Origin: DATAZK01 sp965199805
GTDB taxonomy: Bacteria > Actinomycetota > Actinomycetes > Frankiales > Frankiaceae
Assembly (NCBI GenBank): GCA_965199805.1
Contig: CBDATO010000003.1
Coordinates: 930,001-994,000 of the forward strand
DNA length: 64,000 nucleotides
Reading direction: 5' to 3'
In this document: piece after piece, positions 24,667 through 33,018 of the stretch
Position numbering within the stretch: the stretch's first letter is position 1
How the letters are laid out: each line of letters starts with the position of its first letter
Program-made: the position numbers and the translations under genes
The notes under the pieces: generated by a model
What the model was told of the DNA's origin: nothing
What the model saw: only the letters and a program-made list of their open reading frames with translations
Databases searched by the model: none

Positions 24667-26375
24667 CTCGAGCCCGCCACTTCTGCCTCTGGCGAGGCGT
24701 GGTAATCGGCGTTGCCTGCTATCTCCGGATAGTGGAGGTCGAAGGCCGGTCGTTCGGAACGGATACGTGGCAGCGAGACGAAGTTGTGGCGCGGCGGCGG
24801 GCAGGAGGTCGCCCATTCCAACGAGTTGCCGTAGCCCCAGGGATCGTCGGACGCGGCCAACTCACCATGACGGTACGAGCGGATCACGTTGTAGAAGAAC
24901 ACCAGCTGGCTGGCCCCCAGGAGGAACGCACCCACCGTGGAGAACGTGTTCAGCGTGGTGAAGCCGTCGCTCGGTGAGTAGTCGGCGACCCGTCGCGGCA
25001 TGCCCTTGATGCCCAGCCAGTGCTGCACCAGGAAGGTCATGTGGAAGCCGATGAACTGGGTCCAGGCGTGCAGCTTGCCCAGGCGTTCGTCGAGCATCCG
25101 GCCGGTCATCTTCGGGAACCAGAAGTAGACGCCGGCATAGCCACCGAACACCGCCGAACCGAAGACGACGTAGTGGAAGTGGGCCACGACGAAGTACGAG
25201 TCGGTGACGTGGAAGTCGATCGGCGGGCTGGCGAGCAGCACACCGGTGAGACCGCCGAACAGGAAGGTCACCAGGAAGAAGACGGCCCACAGCATGGGCG
25301 TCTCGAAGGTGATCTGCCCGCGCCACATCGTGCCGATCCAGTTGAAGAACTTCACCCCGGTAGGCACCGCGATGAGGAACGACAGGAGGGCGAAGAAGGG
25401 CAGGAGCACCGCTCCGGTGGCGTACATGTGGTGCGCCCAGACCGCGATGGACAGCGCGCCGATGCCGATGGTCGCGAAGACCAGACCCTTGTAACCGAAG
25501 AGCGGCTTGCGGCTGAACACCGGGATGACCTCTGTGATCACCCCGAAGAAGGGCAAGGCGATGATGTACACCTCGGGATGACCGAAGAACCAGAACAGGT
25601 GCTGCCAGAGGATCGCACCACCGCCCGAGGCGTCGTAGATGTGCGCCCCGAGCAACCGATCGGCCCCGAGGGCCAGCGCGGCGGCGGCGAACACCGGGAA
25701 CGCGACCAGGACCAGGATGCCGGTGATCAGCATGTTCCAGCAGAAGATCGGCATCCGGAACATGGTCATGCCGGGTGCCCGCAGCGTCAGGATCGTCGTG
25801 ACGAAGTTGACGGCTCCCAGGATCGTGCCGGTGCCCGAGAGCGCCAGACCGAAGATCCAGAGGTCGGCGCCGACGCCGGGCGAGTACAGGCTGCTGTTCA
25901 GCGGCGCGTACGCGAACCAGCCGAAGTCGGCGGCACCGTCCGGGGTGACGAAGCCGGCGACGACCATCAGGCCACCGAAGGCGTACATCCAGTAGGCCAG
26001 CGCGTTGAGCCGGGGGAACGAGACGTCCGGCGCGCCGATCTGCAGCGGGATGAGGAAGTTCGCGAAGCCGAACGCGAGCGCCGGGGCGAACAGGAACATC
26101 ATCACGGTGCCGTGAATGGTGAAGAGCTGGTTGTACTGCTCGTTGGAGAGGAACTGCAGGCCCGGCCGGGCCAGCTCCGCCCGCATGAGCTCCGCCATCA
26201 CACCGGCGAGCACGAAGAAGATGAACGCCGTGACGGTGTACATCACGCCGATCGTCTTGTGACTCGTCGTCGTGATGTAGCCGAGCATGGTCGTGCGCTG
26301 CGGTGCGCTGTGCACCTGCTCCGGGGCCAGGGGCTCGGGCGAGCCGGTCGGAACCGGCTCATGCAGCAGGGTCAT
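24663..26375 (-). CDS. ctaD: Cytochrome c oxidase subunit I
   Basis: This 570-residue catalytic subunit holds heme a and the heme a3-CuB centre. It has 12 membrane helices and the signature WFFGHPEVYIIALPFFG, with the His-Tyr pair of the active site, HHMYATG, and HFHYVVFGS. The start MTLLHEPVPTG at 26375 is supported by overlap with the ctaC stop (ATGA) and conserved onset at TTMLGYITTTSHKTIGVMYT. In M. tuberculosis ctaD is elsewhere; here, as in Streptomyces, it is within the ctaC operon. Confidence 0.95.
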   Translation of the reverse strand: MTLLHEPVPTGSPEPLAPEQVHSAPQRTTMLGYITTTSHKTIGVMYTVTAFIFFVLAGVMAELMRAELARPGLQFLSNEQYNQLFTIHGTVMMFLFAPALAFGFANFLIPLQIGAPDVSFPRLNALAYWMYAFGGLMVVAGFVTPDGAADFGWFAYAPLNSSLYSPGVGADLWIFGLALSGTGTILGAVNFVTTILTLRAPGMTMFRMPIFCWNMLITGILVLVAFPVFAAAALALGADRLLGAHIYDASGGGAILWQHLFWFFGHPEVYIIALPFFGVITEVIPVFSRKPLFGYKGLVFATIGIGALSIAVWAHHMYATGAVLLPFFALLSFLIAVPTGVKFFNWIGTMWRGQITFETPMLWAVFFLVTFLFGGLTGVLLASPPIDFHVTDSYFVVAHFHYVVFGSAVFGGYAGVYFWFPKMTGRMLDERLGKLHAWTQFIGFHMTFLVQHWLGIKGMPRRVADYSPSDGFTTLNTFSTVGAFLLGASQLVFFYNVIRSYRHGELAASDDPWGYGNSLEWATSCPPPRHNFVSLPRIRSERPAFDLHYPEIAGNADYHASPEAEVAGSR

Positions 26376-27181
26376 GATCCACTCCCCGCGGATTCGGCGG
26401 ACGCAAGGACCTTCGGGTCGTATCCGCTCGCCTTGTAGGCGTCGAAGACGGTGTCCGGGACGACCTTGACGATGAAGTTCATCCGGTCGTGGTCGACACC
26501 GCACAACTCGGCGCATCGACCCACGAAGGTCCCGGTCTTGGTGATCTTGCTGATCTCGAACTCGTTGATCCGGCCCGGGATGACATCGCGCTTGAAGTTG
26601 AACTCGATGACCCAGAACGAGTGGATGACGTCGGGCGACGTCTCACGGAACAGGATGCTCCGGTTGGTCGGGAGCACCAGCACCGCGGGCTGACCCGGAC
26701 GGCCCGTGACCTGCGCCTGGACGACGTCGCGGCCGTTGGCGCCCTTCTCGATGTAACCGAACTGCCAGTTCCACCGGAAGCCGACGACCTGCACGACCAT
26801 GTCGGGGGTCGGCTTCTCCTCGAGCTTCGCCTCGTCACGCGCCGTGTAGTAGAAGAGCCCACCGACGATCACGAACGGGACGACGGTGTACAGGATCTCG
26901 ACCGGCAGGTTGTAGCGCACCTGCTTCGGCAGGACGTCCGACTTCTTGCGGTACTGCCAGCTGGCGAAGAAGATCATCGCCCAGACGCCGGCACCCACGA
27001 TGAGGGCGGCGATGACGGACCCGGACCAGATGTTGTAGATGCGCTCGGCCTGGGGAGTGATCCCCTTCGGGAAACCGAAACTCGGCAACTCACACGCCGT
27101 GGCGGTGAGAAGCAGGAAAAGCGCCGACAGCACCCGTGGAACGAGCCGACGGCGTTTGCCCCGACGGTTCGAGCCGCTCAC
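26372..27181 (-). CDS. ctaC: Cytochrome c oxidase subunit II (lipoprotein)
   Basis: A 269-residue subunit that carries the CuA centre. The N-terminus is basic (RRGKRRRLVPR), followed by a lipoprotein signal with LTATAC as the lipobox. Two membrane helices follow (SVIAALIVGAGVWAMIFFASW and EILYTVVPFVIVGGLFYY). CuA ligands lie in GRCAELCGVDHDRM, with the upstream His in VIHSFW, and VGFRWNWQFGY is the conserved aromatic patch. The GTG start at 27181 gives the expected signal peptide. It leads the ctaC-ctaD-ctaF operon. Confidence 0.94.
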   Translation of the reverse strand: MSGSNRRGKRRRLVPRVLSALFLLLTATACELPSFGFPKGITPQAERIYNIWSGSVIAALIVGAGVWAMIFFASWQYRKKSDVLPKQVRYNLPVEILYTVVPFVIVGGLFYYTARDEAKLEEKPTPDMVVQVVGFRWNWQFGYIEKGANGRDVVQAQVTGRPGQPAVLVLPTNRSILFRETSPDVIHSFWVIEFNFKRDVIPGRINEFEISKITKTGTFVGRCAELCGVDHDRMNFIVKVVPDTVFDAYKASGYDPKVLASAESAGSGS

Positions 27182-27540
27182 CGCATGGCCTCCCGGTGGC
27201 CGGCCCTGCGGGGGTCCGACCGTATTGAGGCGATCACTTCCGCGACCGCTGAGACTGGCGTTTACACGACACCCTCATGCGCACGCCATGCTGGTCACGA
27301 GCCCCGGCAGGCCTGCGGAACGAAGTATTGCGCCGCGTGGGCGAATGTATCGCAGGCGTCACGCGGTGCGCCCGATCGCCGGGCCCGGCGCGGCAGAAGT
27401 GAGGCCCTTCTCGCCGGGGACGCGCCGCTTGACGTGAAGCGGCGACCCGTGTTGATCTCTGCAACGCATGACGGCCTCCATGTGATCCCCCGGGCCGCGG
27501 ATCCGGCCGGAGCCGGCGGCACCCGGCCTACGCTGAGCGG
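27182..27540. promoter_or_regulatory. Divergent intergenic region, ctaC / cysteine desulfurase
   Basis: A 359-base non-coding stretch between divergent genes. TACGCT at 27529-27534 ends 6 bases before the desulfurase GTG and predicts a leaderless start. A GC-rich inverted stretch (GATCGCCGGGCCCGGCG) lies near 27375. I recognise no known operator and no small ORF with similarity. Confidence 0.5.
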
Positions 27541-28701
27541 GTGACGGTGCCGGCCGCGTATCTGGACTGGGCCACCCAGGCCCCGCTCCACCCGGCTGCC
27601 CGGGACGCGCTGCTCGCGGCGTACGACGCAGGCTGGGCCGATCCGCTGCGGCTGCACCGCGAGGGCCGGCAGGCCCGCCTGCTGTACGACGCCGCCCGCG
27701 AGGCCGCCGCCTCCCTGGTGGGCGTGCGCCCGGCCGAGCTGAGCTTCACCGGCAGCGGGACGGCTGCCGCCCACGCGGCCGTACTCGGGGCGCTCGGTGG
27801 CCGTAGCCGTATCGGCGATCTGCTGGTGGTCTCCCCGGTCGAGCATTCCTGCGTCCTGCACGCCGGCGCCTTCCACGAGGCCCGAGGCGGGCGGATGCGC
27901 CACCTGCCGGTCGACGGCGTCGGGCGCATCGACCTCGAGGCCCTGCCCGTATTGCTTGCCGAGCCGGCGGCGCTGGTCAGCGTGCAGACCGCCAACCAGG
28001 AGATCGGGACGGTCCAGCCGACAGCCGCCATCGCGGCGCTGTGCCGCGATCACGGAGTGCCGCTGCACGTCGACGCCGCGCAGTCCCTGGGTCAGGTGCC
28101 GCAGTCCAACGTCGACTGGGAGGCGGATCTGGTGACGGCGAGCGCCCACAAGTTCGGCGGGCCGGCCGGTGTCGGCCTGCTGGCCGTACGCACCGGCACC
28201 CGCTTCCGCCCCGAGGGACCCGACGACGACCGGGGCGACTCCCGCGTGGCCGGGCCGCCGGACGTGCCCGGCGCGGTGGCGACGGCCGCAGCCCTCATGG
28301 CGCGCCGCGCCGAGCTGGAGGCGGAGAACGTCCTGCGGGCCGCCTGGACCGCCCGCATCCGCGCCGTCGCGGGCGCCATCCCGGACACCGACCAGCACGG
28401 AGACCCGGATCCGGCGGGCCGGCTGCCGCACCTGGTGAGCCTGTCGTTCCTCTACGTCGAGGGTGAGGCGCTGCTCGACCGTCTCGAGCGGGACGGCCTC
28501 AGCGCGGCGAGCGGCTCGGCCTGCTCCTCCAGCGCCCTGTCCCCCAGCCATGTGCTGGAGGCGGTCGGTGCCCTGACCCACGGCAACCTGCGGATCTCCG
28601 TCGGGCGCACCACCACCGAGGCCGACGTCGACCGCCTGCTCGCGGCGCTGCCGTCGGCGGTCGCCGCCCTGCGCGCCGAAGCGGGCGTCGGCGAGCTGTG
28701 A
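27541..28701 (+). CDS. Cysteine desulfurase (NifS/IscS-like)
   Basis: A 386-residue PLP enzyme that takes sulfur from cysteine as an enzyme-bound persulfide. The PLP lysine is K204 in SAHKFGGP, and the active cysteine is C328 in SGSACSSSALSPS, a long-loop class I arrangement. TANQEIGT and HVDAAQSLGQ are the usual cofactor contacts. The gene begins with GTG and is probably leaderless. It overlaps a TusA-like gene by 4 bases (GTGA), so the persulfide is likely handed to that protein. No IscU or SufU scaffold is adjacent. Confidence 0.9.
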   Translation: MTVPAAYLDWATQAPLHPAARDALLAAYDAGWADPLRLHREGRQARLLYDAAREAAASLVGVRPAELSFTGSGTAAAHAAVLGALGGRSRIGDLLVVSPVEHSCVLHAGAFHEARGGRMRHLPVDGVGRIDLEALPVLLAEPAALVSVQTANQEIGTVQPTAAIAALCRDHGVPLHVDAAQSLGQVPQSNVDWEADLVTASAHKFGGPAGVGLLAVRTGTRFRPEGPDDDRGDSRVAGPPDVPGAVATAAALMARRAELEAENVLRAAWTARIRAVAGAIPDTDQHGDPDPAGRLPHLVSLSFLYVEGEALLDRLERDGLSAASGSACSSSALSPSHVLEAVGALTHGNLRISVGRTTTEADVDRLLAALPSAVAALRAEAGVGEL

Positions 28702-28967
28702 CCGCCGCCGAGCACCCCGCGGTCACGGTCGACTCGCGGGGACGACACTGCCCGCTGCCGATCATCGATCTGGCGGCCGCCGCCCGAGGCGCCGCCCCTG
28801 GCACGGTCATCACGCTGCTGGCCGACGACCCTGCGGCCGACGCCGACGTCCCCGCCTGGTGCCGCATGCGCCGACACGTCTACGAGGGGGCGGCGCCGTA
28901 CCCGGAAGGCGCGGGCGGCCCGGTCACCCGGGGCGCCAAGGCGTACCGGGTCAGGCTGAGCAGCTGA
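28698..28967 (+). CDS. TusA-family sulfur carrier protein
   Basis: An 89-residue protein with the TusA signature DSRGRHCPLPIIDL; C18 is the expected persulfide-carrying cysteine. The alpha/beta two-layer pattern continues with PGTVITLLADDPAADADVPAWCRMRRH. A second cysteine at WCRM is near the region often holding a conserved hydrophobic. Its GTG overlaps the desulfurase stop, making a dedicated donor-acceptor pair for sulfur relay such as tRNA thiolation, molybdopterin or Fe-S work. Which pathway is served cannot be told. Confidence 0.87.
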   Translation: MTAAEHPAVTVDSRGRHCPLPIIDLAAAARGAAPGTVITLLADDPAADADVPAWCRMRRHVYEGAAPYPEGAGGPVTRGAKAYRVRLSS

Positions 28968-28970
28968 GGG

Positions 28971-29945
28971 TCAGCGGCTGAGGTGGACCGCGAGCTCGTC
29001 GGCCGCCACGTCACCGAACGCCGCGCGGAAGCGGGCGAGGGCGTCGGCATCCACGACGTACTCCTGGGTGCCGACCGTCTCCAGCACCAGCGTCGCCAAG
29101 AGGCTGCCCAGCTGGGCGCAGCGCTCGATGCCGAGCTCCCAGCTGAGCCCGCCGAAGAAGCCGGCGCGGAACGCGTCGCCGACGCCCGTCGGGTCGGCCT
29201 TCGAGCGCTCGGCCACCACAGGCACCTCGATGTCGGGACCGCCGGCAGGCTGCACGCGTACGCCCTTGGCGCCCAGCGTGGTCACCAACGTGCCGACCCG
29301 CTCGCGCAGCTCGGCATTGCTCCAGCCGGTCTTCTGCAGCAGCAGATCGAGCTCGTAGTCGTTGCAGAACAGGTAGGCGGCGCCTTCGCAGAGGCGGCGG
29401 ATCTCCGGACCCTCCATGCGGGCCAGCTGCTGCGACGGGTCGGCGGCGAAGGGGTAACCGCGCTGCCGGCACTCGTCGGTGTGGCGCAGCATCGCGTCGG
29501 GGTCGTTGGGGCTGATCACCACGAGGTCCAGGCCGCCGACGCGCTCCGCGACCGGCGCCAGCTCGATCTCGCGCGCCTCCGCCATCGCCCCGGGGTAGAA
29601 GGACGCGATCTGGCACATGTCGAGGTCGGTGGTGCACAGGAAGCGGGCCGTATGGGCGACCTCGCTGACGTGGACGCTCTCGGTGTCGACACCCGCCCGC
29701 TCGAGCCAGGACCGGTAGTCGGCGAAGTCGCGGCCCACCGCCCCGATCAGCAGCGGACGCAGGCCGAGCACACCCATTCCGAAGGTGATGTTGGCCGCGA
29801 CACCGCCCCGGCGGATCTGCAGCTCGTCGACCAGGAAGGACAGGGAGAGCCGGTCGAGCTTCTCCCCCACCAACTGGTCGGCGAACCGGCCCGGGAAGCT
29901 CATGAGGTGGTCGGTGGCGATCGATCCGGTAACGGCTGTACGCAC
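28971..29945 (-). CDS. adoK: PfkB-family kinase, adenosine-kinase-like
   Basis: A 324-residue ribokinase-fold enzyme. The GGVAANITFGMGVLG motif (residues about 48-62) and the C-terminal anion-hole motif DPTGVGDAFRAGF with the catalytic Asp identify the family. SLSFLVDELQIRRGG precedes the first motif, as in the M. tuberculosis adenosine kinase Rv2202c, which lies in the same position. That makes phosphorylation of adenosine to AMP the best guess; a sugar substrate is the alternative. TATCGT at 29954-29959 is a likely -10 for a leaderless GTG start. Confidence 0.82.
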   Translation of the reverse strand: MRTAVTGSIATDHLMSFPGRFADQLVGEKLDRLSLSFLVDELQIRRGGVAANITFGMGVLGLRPLLIGAVGRDFADYRSWLERAGVDTESVHVSEVAHTARFLCTTDLDMCQIASFYPGAMAEAREIELAPVAERVGGLDLVVISPNDPDAMLRHTDECRQRGYPFAADPSQQLARMEGPEIRRLCEGAAYLFCNDYELDLLLQKTGWSNAELRERVGTLVTTLGAKGVRVQPAGGPDIEVPVVAERSKADPTGVGDAFRAGFFGGLSWELGIERCAQLGSLLATLVLETVGTQEYVVDADALARFRAAFGDVAADELAVHLSR

Positions 29946-30000
29946 GCCGAGTGACGATATCGGTAACGGCCGTCACCCGGCGACGCAGACCGGGACGCGA

Positions 30001-30038
30001 AAGGGCCCGACCCCGCCGGGTGGCGGGATCGGGCCCTT
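30001..30038. terminator. Terminator after erpA
   Basis: AAGGGCCCGA-CCCCGCC, loop GGGT, GGCGGG-ATCGGGCCCTT forms a 17-base-pair arm with A and T flanks. It lies directly 3' of erpA on the minus strand and upstream of the adoK gene, so it mainly ends the erpA transcript. Confidence 0.85.
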
Positions 30039-30070
30039 CGACGAGCCGGCTCAGGGCCGACCCGAACCGA

Positions 30071-30436
30071 TCAGCTGAACGAGTCGCCGCAGGCGCAGGA
30101 CCCGGTGGCATTCGGGTTGTCGATCGTGAAGCCCTGCTTCTCGATCGTGTCGACGAAGTCGATGGATGCGCCGCCGAGGTACGGCAGGCTCATCCGGTCG
30201 ACAACCAGGTCGAAGCCGCCCCAGTCGGTGCGGTCGTCGCCGTCGAGCTCGCGCTCGTCGAAGAACAACTGGTAACGCAACCCCGAGCAGCCACCCGGCT
30301 GGACGGCGATGCGCAAGGCGAGGTCGTCGCGACCCTCTTGATCGAGCAGGGCCTTGACCTTTTCGGCGGCCGTCTCGGTCAAGACGACGTTGGTGACCGG
30401 CGCCGCGGTAGCGGTCTCGCTCGTGTCAACGCTCAT
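30071..30436 (-). CDS. erpA: A-type Fe-S carrier ErpA/HesB
   Basis: A 121-residue A-type carrier protein that delivers Fe-S clusters to apo-enzymes. The three cluster-ligating cysteines are in GGCSGLRYQLFF and SCACGDSFS. ATG 30436 is the start, with GGAGGGAGAG upstream; the further ATG at 30520 adds an unrelated cysteine-containing stretch. Rv2204c occupies the same place. It lies near nadA, whose product is a 4Fe-4S enzyme, and within reach of lipA, another, so demand for cluster delivery is evident in this neighbourhood. Confidence 0.92.
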   Translation of the reverse strand: MSVDTSETATAAPVTNVVLTETAAEKVKALLDQEGRDDLALRIAVQPGGCSGLRYQLFFDERELDGDDRTDWGGFDLVVDRMSLPYLGGASIDFVDTIEKQGFTIDNPNATGSCACGDSFS

Positions 30437-30552
30437 AGTGGTGGGCTCTCCCTCCGGTGGACATGTCCATGGTAGGTGACACCGGGCGCTTTTCCCGCAT
30501 TCCCGACTCCGGTACATCATGCGCCGAAGTGACGTGCGCCGCTCCTGCCCTC

Positions 30553-30668
30553 AGCTACGCACCCCAGTTCATCGGGCTGTCGCCCTAGCTACGCACCCCA
30601 GGTCATCGGGCTGTCGCCCTAGCTACGCACCCCAGGTCATCGGGCTGTCGCCCTAGCTACGCACCCCA
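30553..30668. repeat. 34-bp tandem repeat, three full copies plus a 14-base partial
   Basis: Copies start at 30553, 30587, 30621 and 30655 with an exact 34-base period; the second and third full copies are identical and the first differs at one base. Each holds AGCTACGCACCCCA, then a GGGC-TGTC-GCCC mini-hairpin. The last partial copy overlaps the final codons and TAG stop of glycerate kinase, so the array looks like a tandem duplication of that gene's 3' end. There are no spacers. Confidence 0.95.
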
Positions 30669-31706
30669 ACGCGACGCGAGCCGGGCGGCGGCCATCTCCG
30701 TCCAGTGCCTTGCCTCGTCCCGTGCCGCCTGTTCGGACCCCGCCACCTCGGCCAGCGCCAGCATCTCGTCGATGCCGTGCGCCGCCGCCTCGCGGGTGCC
30801 CACGGCGATCCGGCCGGCCAGCACCGCGCACGGGATGGCGGCCGCCTGGGCCGCGGCAGCCACGGCGCCGGCCACCTTGCCGCGCAGCGAGGTGGCGTCG
30901 TACGTGCCCTCCCCCGTCACCACCAGGTCGGCCGTCGCGAGCACCCCGTCGAGGTCGGTGGCCGTGGCCACCACCTGCGCCCCGGCCTCACGCCGTCCGT
31001 CGAGGGCGAGCAGAGCCGCACCGATACCCCCGGCCGCTCCGGCCCCCGCCTGCCCGGCGACGGCCGCGACCTCGGGGCGCTCCTGCACCCAGGTCTGCAT
31101 CCGCCCCTCGAGTCGGGCCACCGCCTCCCGCGTGGCCCCCTTCTGCGGGCCGAAGACGGCGCTGGCGCCGTTCGGGCCGAGCAGCGGATTGGCCACGTCC
31201 GACGCGAGCACCAGGTCGAGCTCCTGCAACCGGCGGCGCGCCGCGTCACCGAGCGCCGTCAGCAGTCCGCGGCCGCCGTCGCTCGTGGCCGAGCCGCCCA
31301 GCCCGACGACCACCCGCTCCACCGCTGCCCCGGGCTCCACGGCGGCCGTCAGCAGCGCGGCGAGGCCGGCGGACGACGCCCGCTCCGGGTCGCGCTCGTC
31401 CTCGGTCAGCAGATGCAGGCCGACCGCCAGGGCGCTCTCGACGTAGGCCGTGGCGTGTGCCCCGTCGAACAGCACGGTCGCGTCCACGGGGCGTCCGAAC
31501 GGATCGGTGGCGGGGACGGCGGCGAGCCGGCTCCCGGGCAGCGCCGGATGCAGCACCTCGAGGAAGCCGGGGCCTCCGTCGGACATCGGCCGCACGACGA
31601 GATCGTCGCCGGGACGAGAGCGCCGCCAGCCGGTCTGCATCGCGAGCGCCGCCTCGGTGGCCGTGAGGGTGCCGGCGAACTTGTCGGGAGCCAGGACGAC
31701 CCGCAT
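30657..31706 (-). CDS. glxK: Glycerate kinase (GlxK type)
   Basis: A 349-residue class I glycerate kinase that makes phosphoglycerate from glycerate. The N-terminal MRVVLAPDKFAGTLTATEAA, MSDGGPG, the GLGGSATSDGGRG phosphate loop and TGEGTYDATSLRGK are the family motifs. It is the counterpart of Rv2205c, between ErpA and DUF3043. The final codons (SRWGA-stop) form part of the 34-bp repeat array. GGAGGAGG precedes the start region. No glyoxylate genes are adjacent. Confidence 0.9.
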   Translation of the reverse strand: MRVVLAPDKFAGTLTATEAALAMQTGWRRSRPGDDLVVRPMSDGGPGFLEVLHPALPGSRLAAVPATDPFGRPVDATVLFDGAHATAYVESALAVGLHLLTEDERDPERASSAGLAALLTAAVEPGAAVERVVVGLGGSATSDGGRGLLTALGDAARRRLQELDLVLASDVANPLLGPNGASAVFGPQKGATREAVARLEGRMQTWVQERPEVAAVAGQAGAGAAGGIGAALLALDGRREAGAQVVATATDLDGVLATADLVVTGEGTYDATSLRGKVAGAVAAAAQAAAIPCAVLAGRIAVGTREAAAHGIDEMLALAEVAGSEQAARDEARHWTEMAAARLASRWGA

Positions 31707-31842
31707 GCCCGCACCTCCTCCCGGACGACCCGGACCGGGAATGCGCTCCCCGGCACGGAGTTATAGTCGAAGCGACCACATCGAGGCTGTGCCTTCGGTC
31801 GGTCGCCCCGCACAGGTCATCACAGGTTCCGAGGGAGTGTCG
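31707..31842. promoter_or_regulatory. Divergent glxK / nadA promoter region
   Basis: TATAGT at 31762-31767 is a good -10 element for nadA, giving a leader of about 70 bases that ends in GAGGGAG before the ATG. No NrtR- or NiaR-like site is recognised. Confidence 0.5.
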
Positions 31843-33009
31843 ATGTCCGTCGACCTAGCCACGCCGTCTGCACTCAGCGCCGCGCTGCACCTGCTCGGCA
31901 CCGCGTCCGACGCCGGCTCCGAGCGCGGCGTCGACTGCCCGGGTGAGCTGCCGCCGGTCTCGGACCCGGATCTGGTCGCGCGGGCCACCCGCGCCCGCGC
32001 CGCCCTCGGCGATCGCGCGTTCATCCTCGGCCACCACTACCAGCGCGACGAGGTCATCCAGTTCGCCGACGTGACGGGTGACTCGTTCAAGCTGGCGCAG
32101 GAGGCGGCTGCCCGCCCTGCGGCCGACTACATCATCTTCTGCGGCGTCCACTTCATGGCCGAGAGCGCCGACATCCTGACGTCGGACTCGCAGGCCGTCG
32201 TCCTGCCGGACCTGGCCGCCGGCTGCTCCATGGCCGACATGGCCACCGCCGAGCAGGTCGAGCAGGCCTGGGAGACGTTGACCGAGGCCGGTCTCGCCGC
32301 CGGCACGGTGCCGGTCTCGTACATGAACAGCTCTGCGGCGATCAAGGCCTTCACCGGTCGGCACGGTGGCACGATCTGCACCTCCTCCAACGCCCGCAAG
32401 GCGCTGGAGTGGGCGTTCGAGCAGGGCGAGCGCGTGCTCTTCCTGCCCGACCAGCACCTCGGGCGCAACACCGCCGTCCTCGAGCTCGGCATCAGCCTCG
32501 ACGAGTGCGTGGTGTACGACCCGCGGCGTCCGAGCGGCGGGCTCACGGCCGAGCAGCTGCGCAATGCCAAGATGCTGCTCTGGAAGGGCCACTGCTCCGT
32601 TCACGGGCGCTTCAGCCTGCAAAGCGTGCGGGAGGTCCGCGAGCGGATCCCGGGCGTCAACGTGCTGGTGCACCCGGAGTGCACCCACGAGGTGGTCAAC
32701 GCCGCCGACCAGGTCGGCAGCACCGAATACATCATCCGCGCGCTGGACGCGGCCGCCCCCGGGTCGGCCTGGGCCATCGGCACCGAGCTCAACCTCGTAC
32801 GCCGGCTGGCCACCCAACACCCGGACAAGACGGTGACGTTCCTGGACCGTACGGTGTGTTATTGCTCGACAATGAACCGGATCGACCTGCCGCATCTCGT
32901 CTGGGCGCTCGAATCCCTCGCGGCAGGTCATCTCGTCCACCGCATCACCGTCGATCCGCGCACCGCTGCCGAGGCGCGTCTAGCCCTTGACCGCATGCTG
33001 ACCCTGTGA
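31843..33009 (+). CDS. nadA: Quinolinate synthase A
   Basis: A 388-residue 4Fe-4S enzyme that condenses iminoaspartate with dihydroxyacetone phosphate to quinolinate for NAD synthesis. Motifs: LGHHYQRDEVIQFADVTGDSF, FCGVHFMAESADIL, the LPDLAAGCSMADM cysteine, HPECTHEVV, and the C-terminal TVCYCSTMN. ATG 31843 follows GAGGGAG. The usual partners nadB and nadC are absent from the window, so this nadA is unlinked from its pathway, whereas M. tuberculosis has a nadABC operon elsewhere. Position next to erpA may reflect cluster dependence. Confidence 0.93.
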   Translation: MSVDLATPSALSAALHLLGTASDAGSERGVDCPGELPPVSDPDLVARATRARAALGDRAFILGHHYQRDEVIQFADVTGDSFKLAQEAAARPAADYIIFCGVHFMAESADILTSDSQAVVLPDLAAGCSMADMATAEQVEQAWETLTEAGLAAGTVPVSYMNSSAAIKAFTGRHGGTICTSSNARKALEWAFEQGERVLFLPDQHLGRNTAVLELGISLDECVVYDPRRPSGGLTAEQLRNAKMLLWKGHCSVHGRFSLQSVREVRERIPGVNVLVHPECTHEVVNAADQVGSTEYIIRALDAAAPGSAWAIGTELNLVRRLATQHPDKTVTFLDRTVCYCSTMNRIDLPHLVWALESLAAGHLVHRITVDPRTAAEARLALDRMLTL

Positions 33010-33018
33010 GTGAGCTTG

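Noticed and set aside
25020..26438. A 472-codon open frame antisense to ctaD
   Set aside because: Rich in Glu, Arg, Gly and His runs with no domain; ctaD is unmistakable on the other strand.
24663..26516. Longer ctaD start at 26516
   Set aside because: The extra residues lie inside ctaC in another frame; ATG 26375 overlaps the ctaC stop.
30553..30668. CRISPR array
   Set aside because: The 34-base units are contiguous with no spacers, and there are no cas genes.
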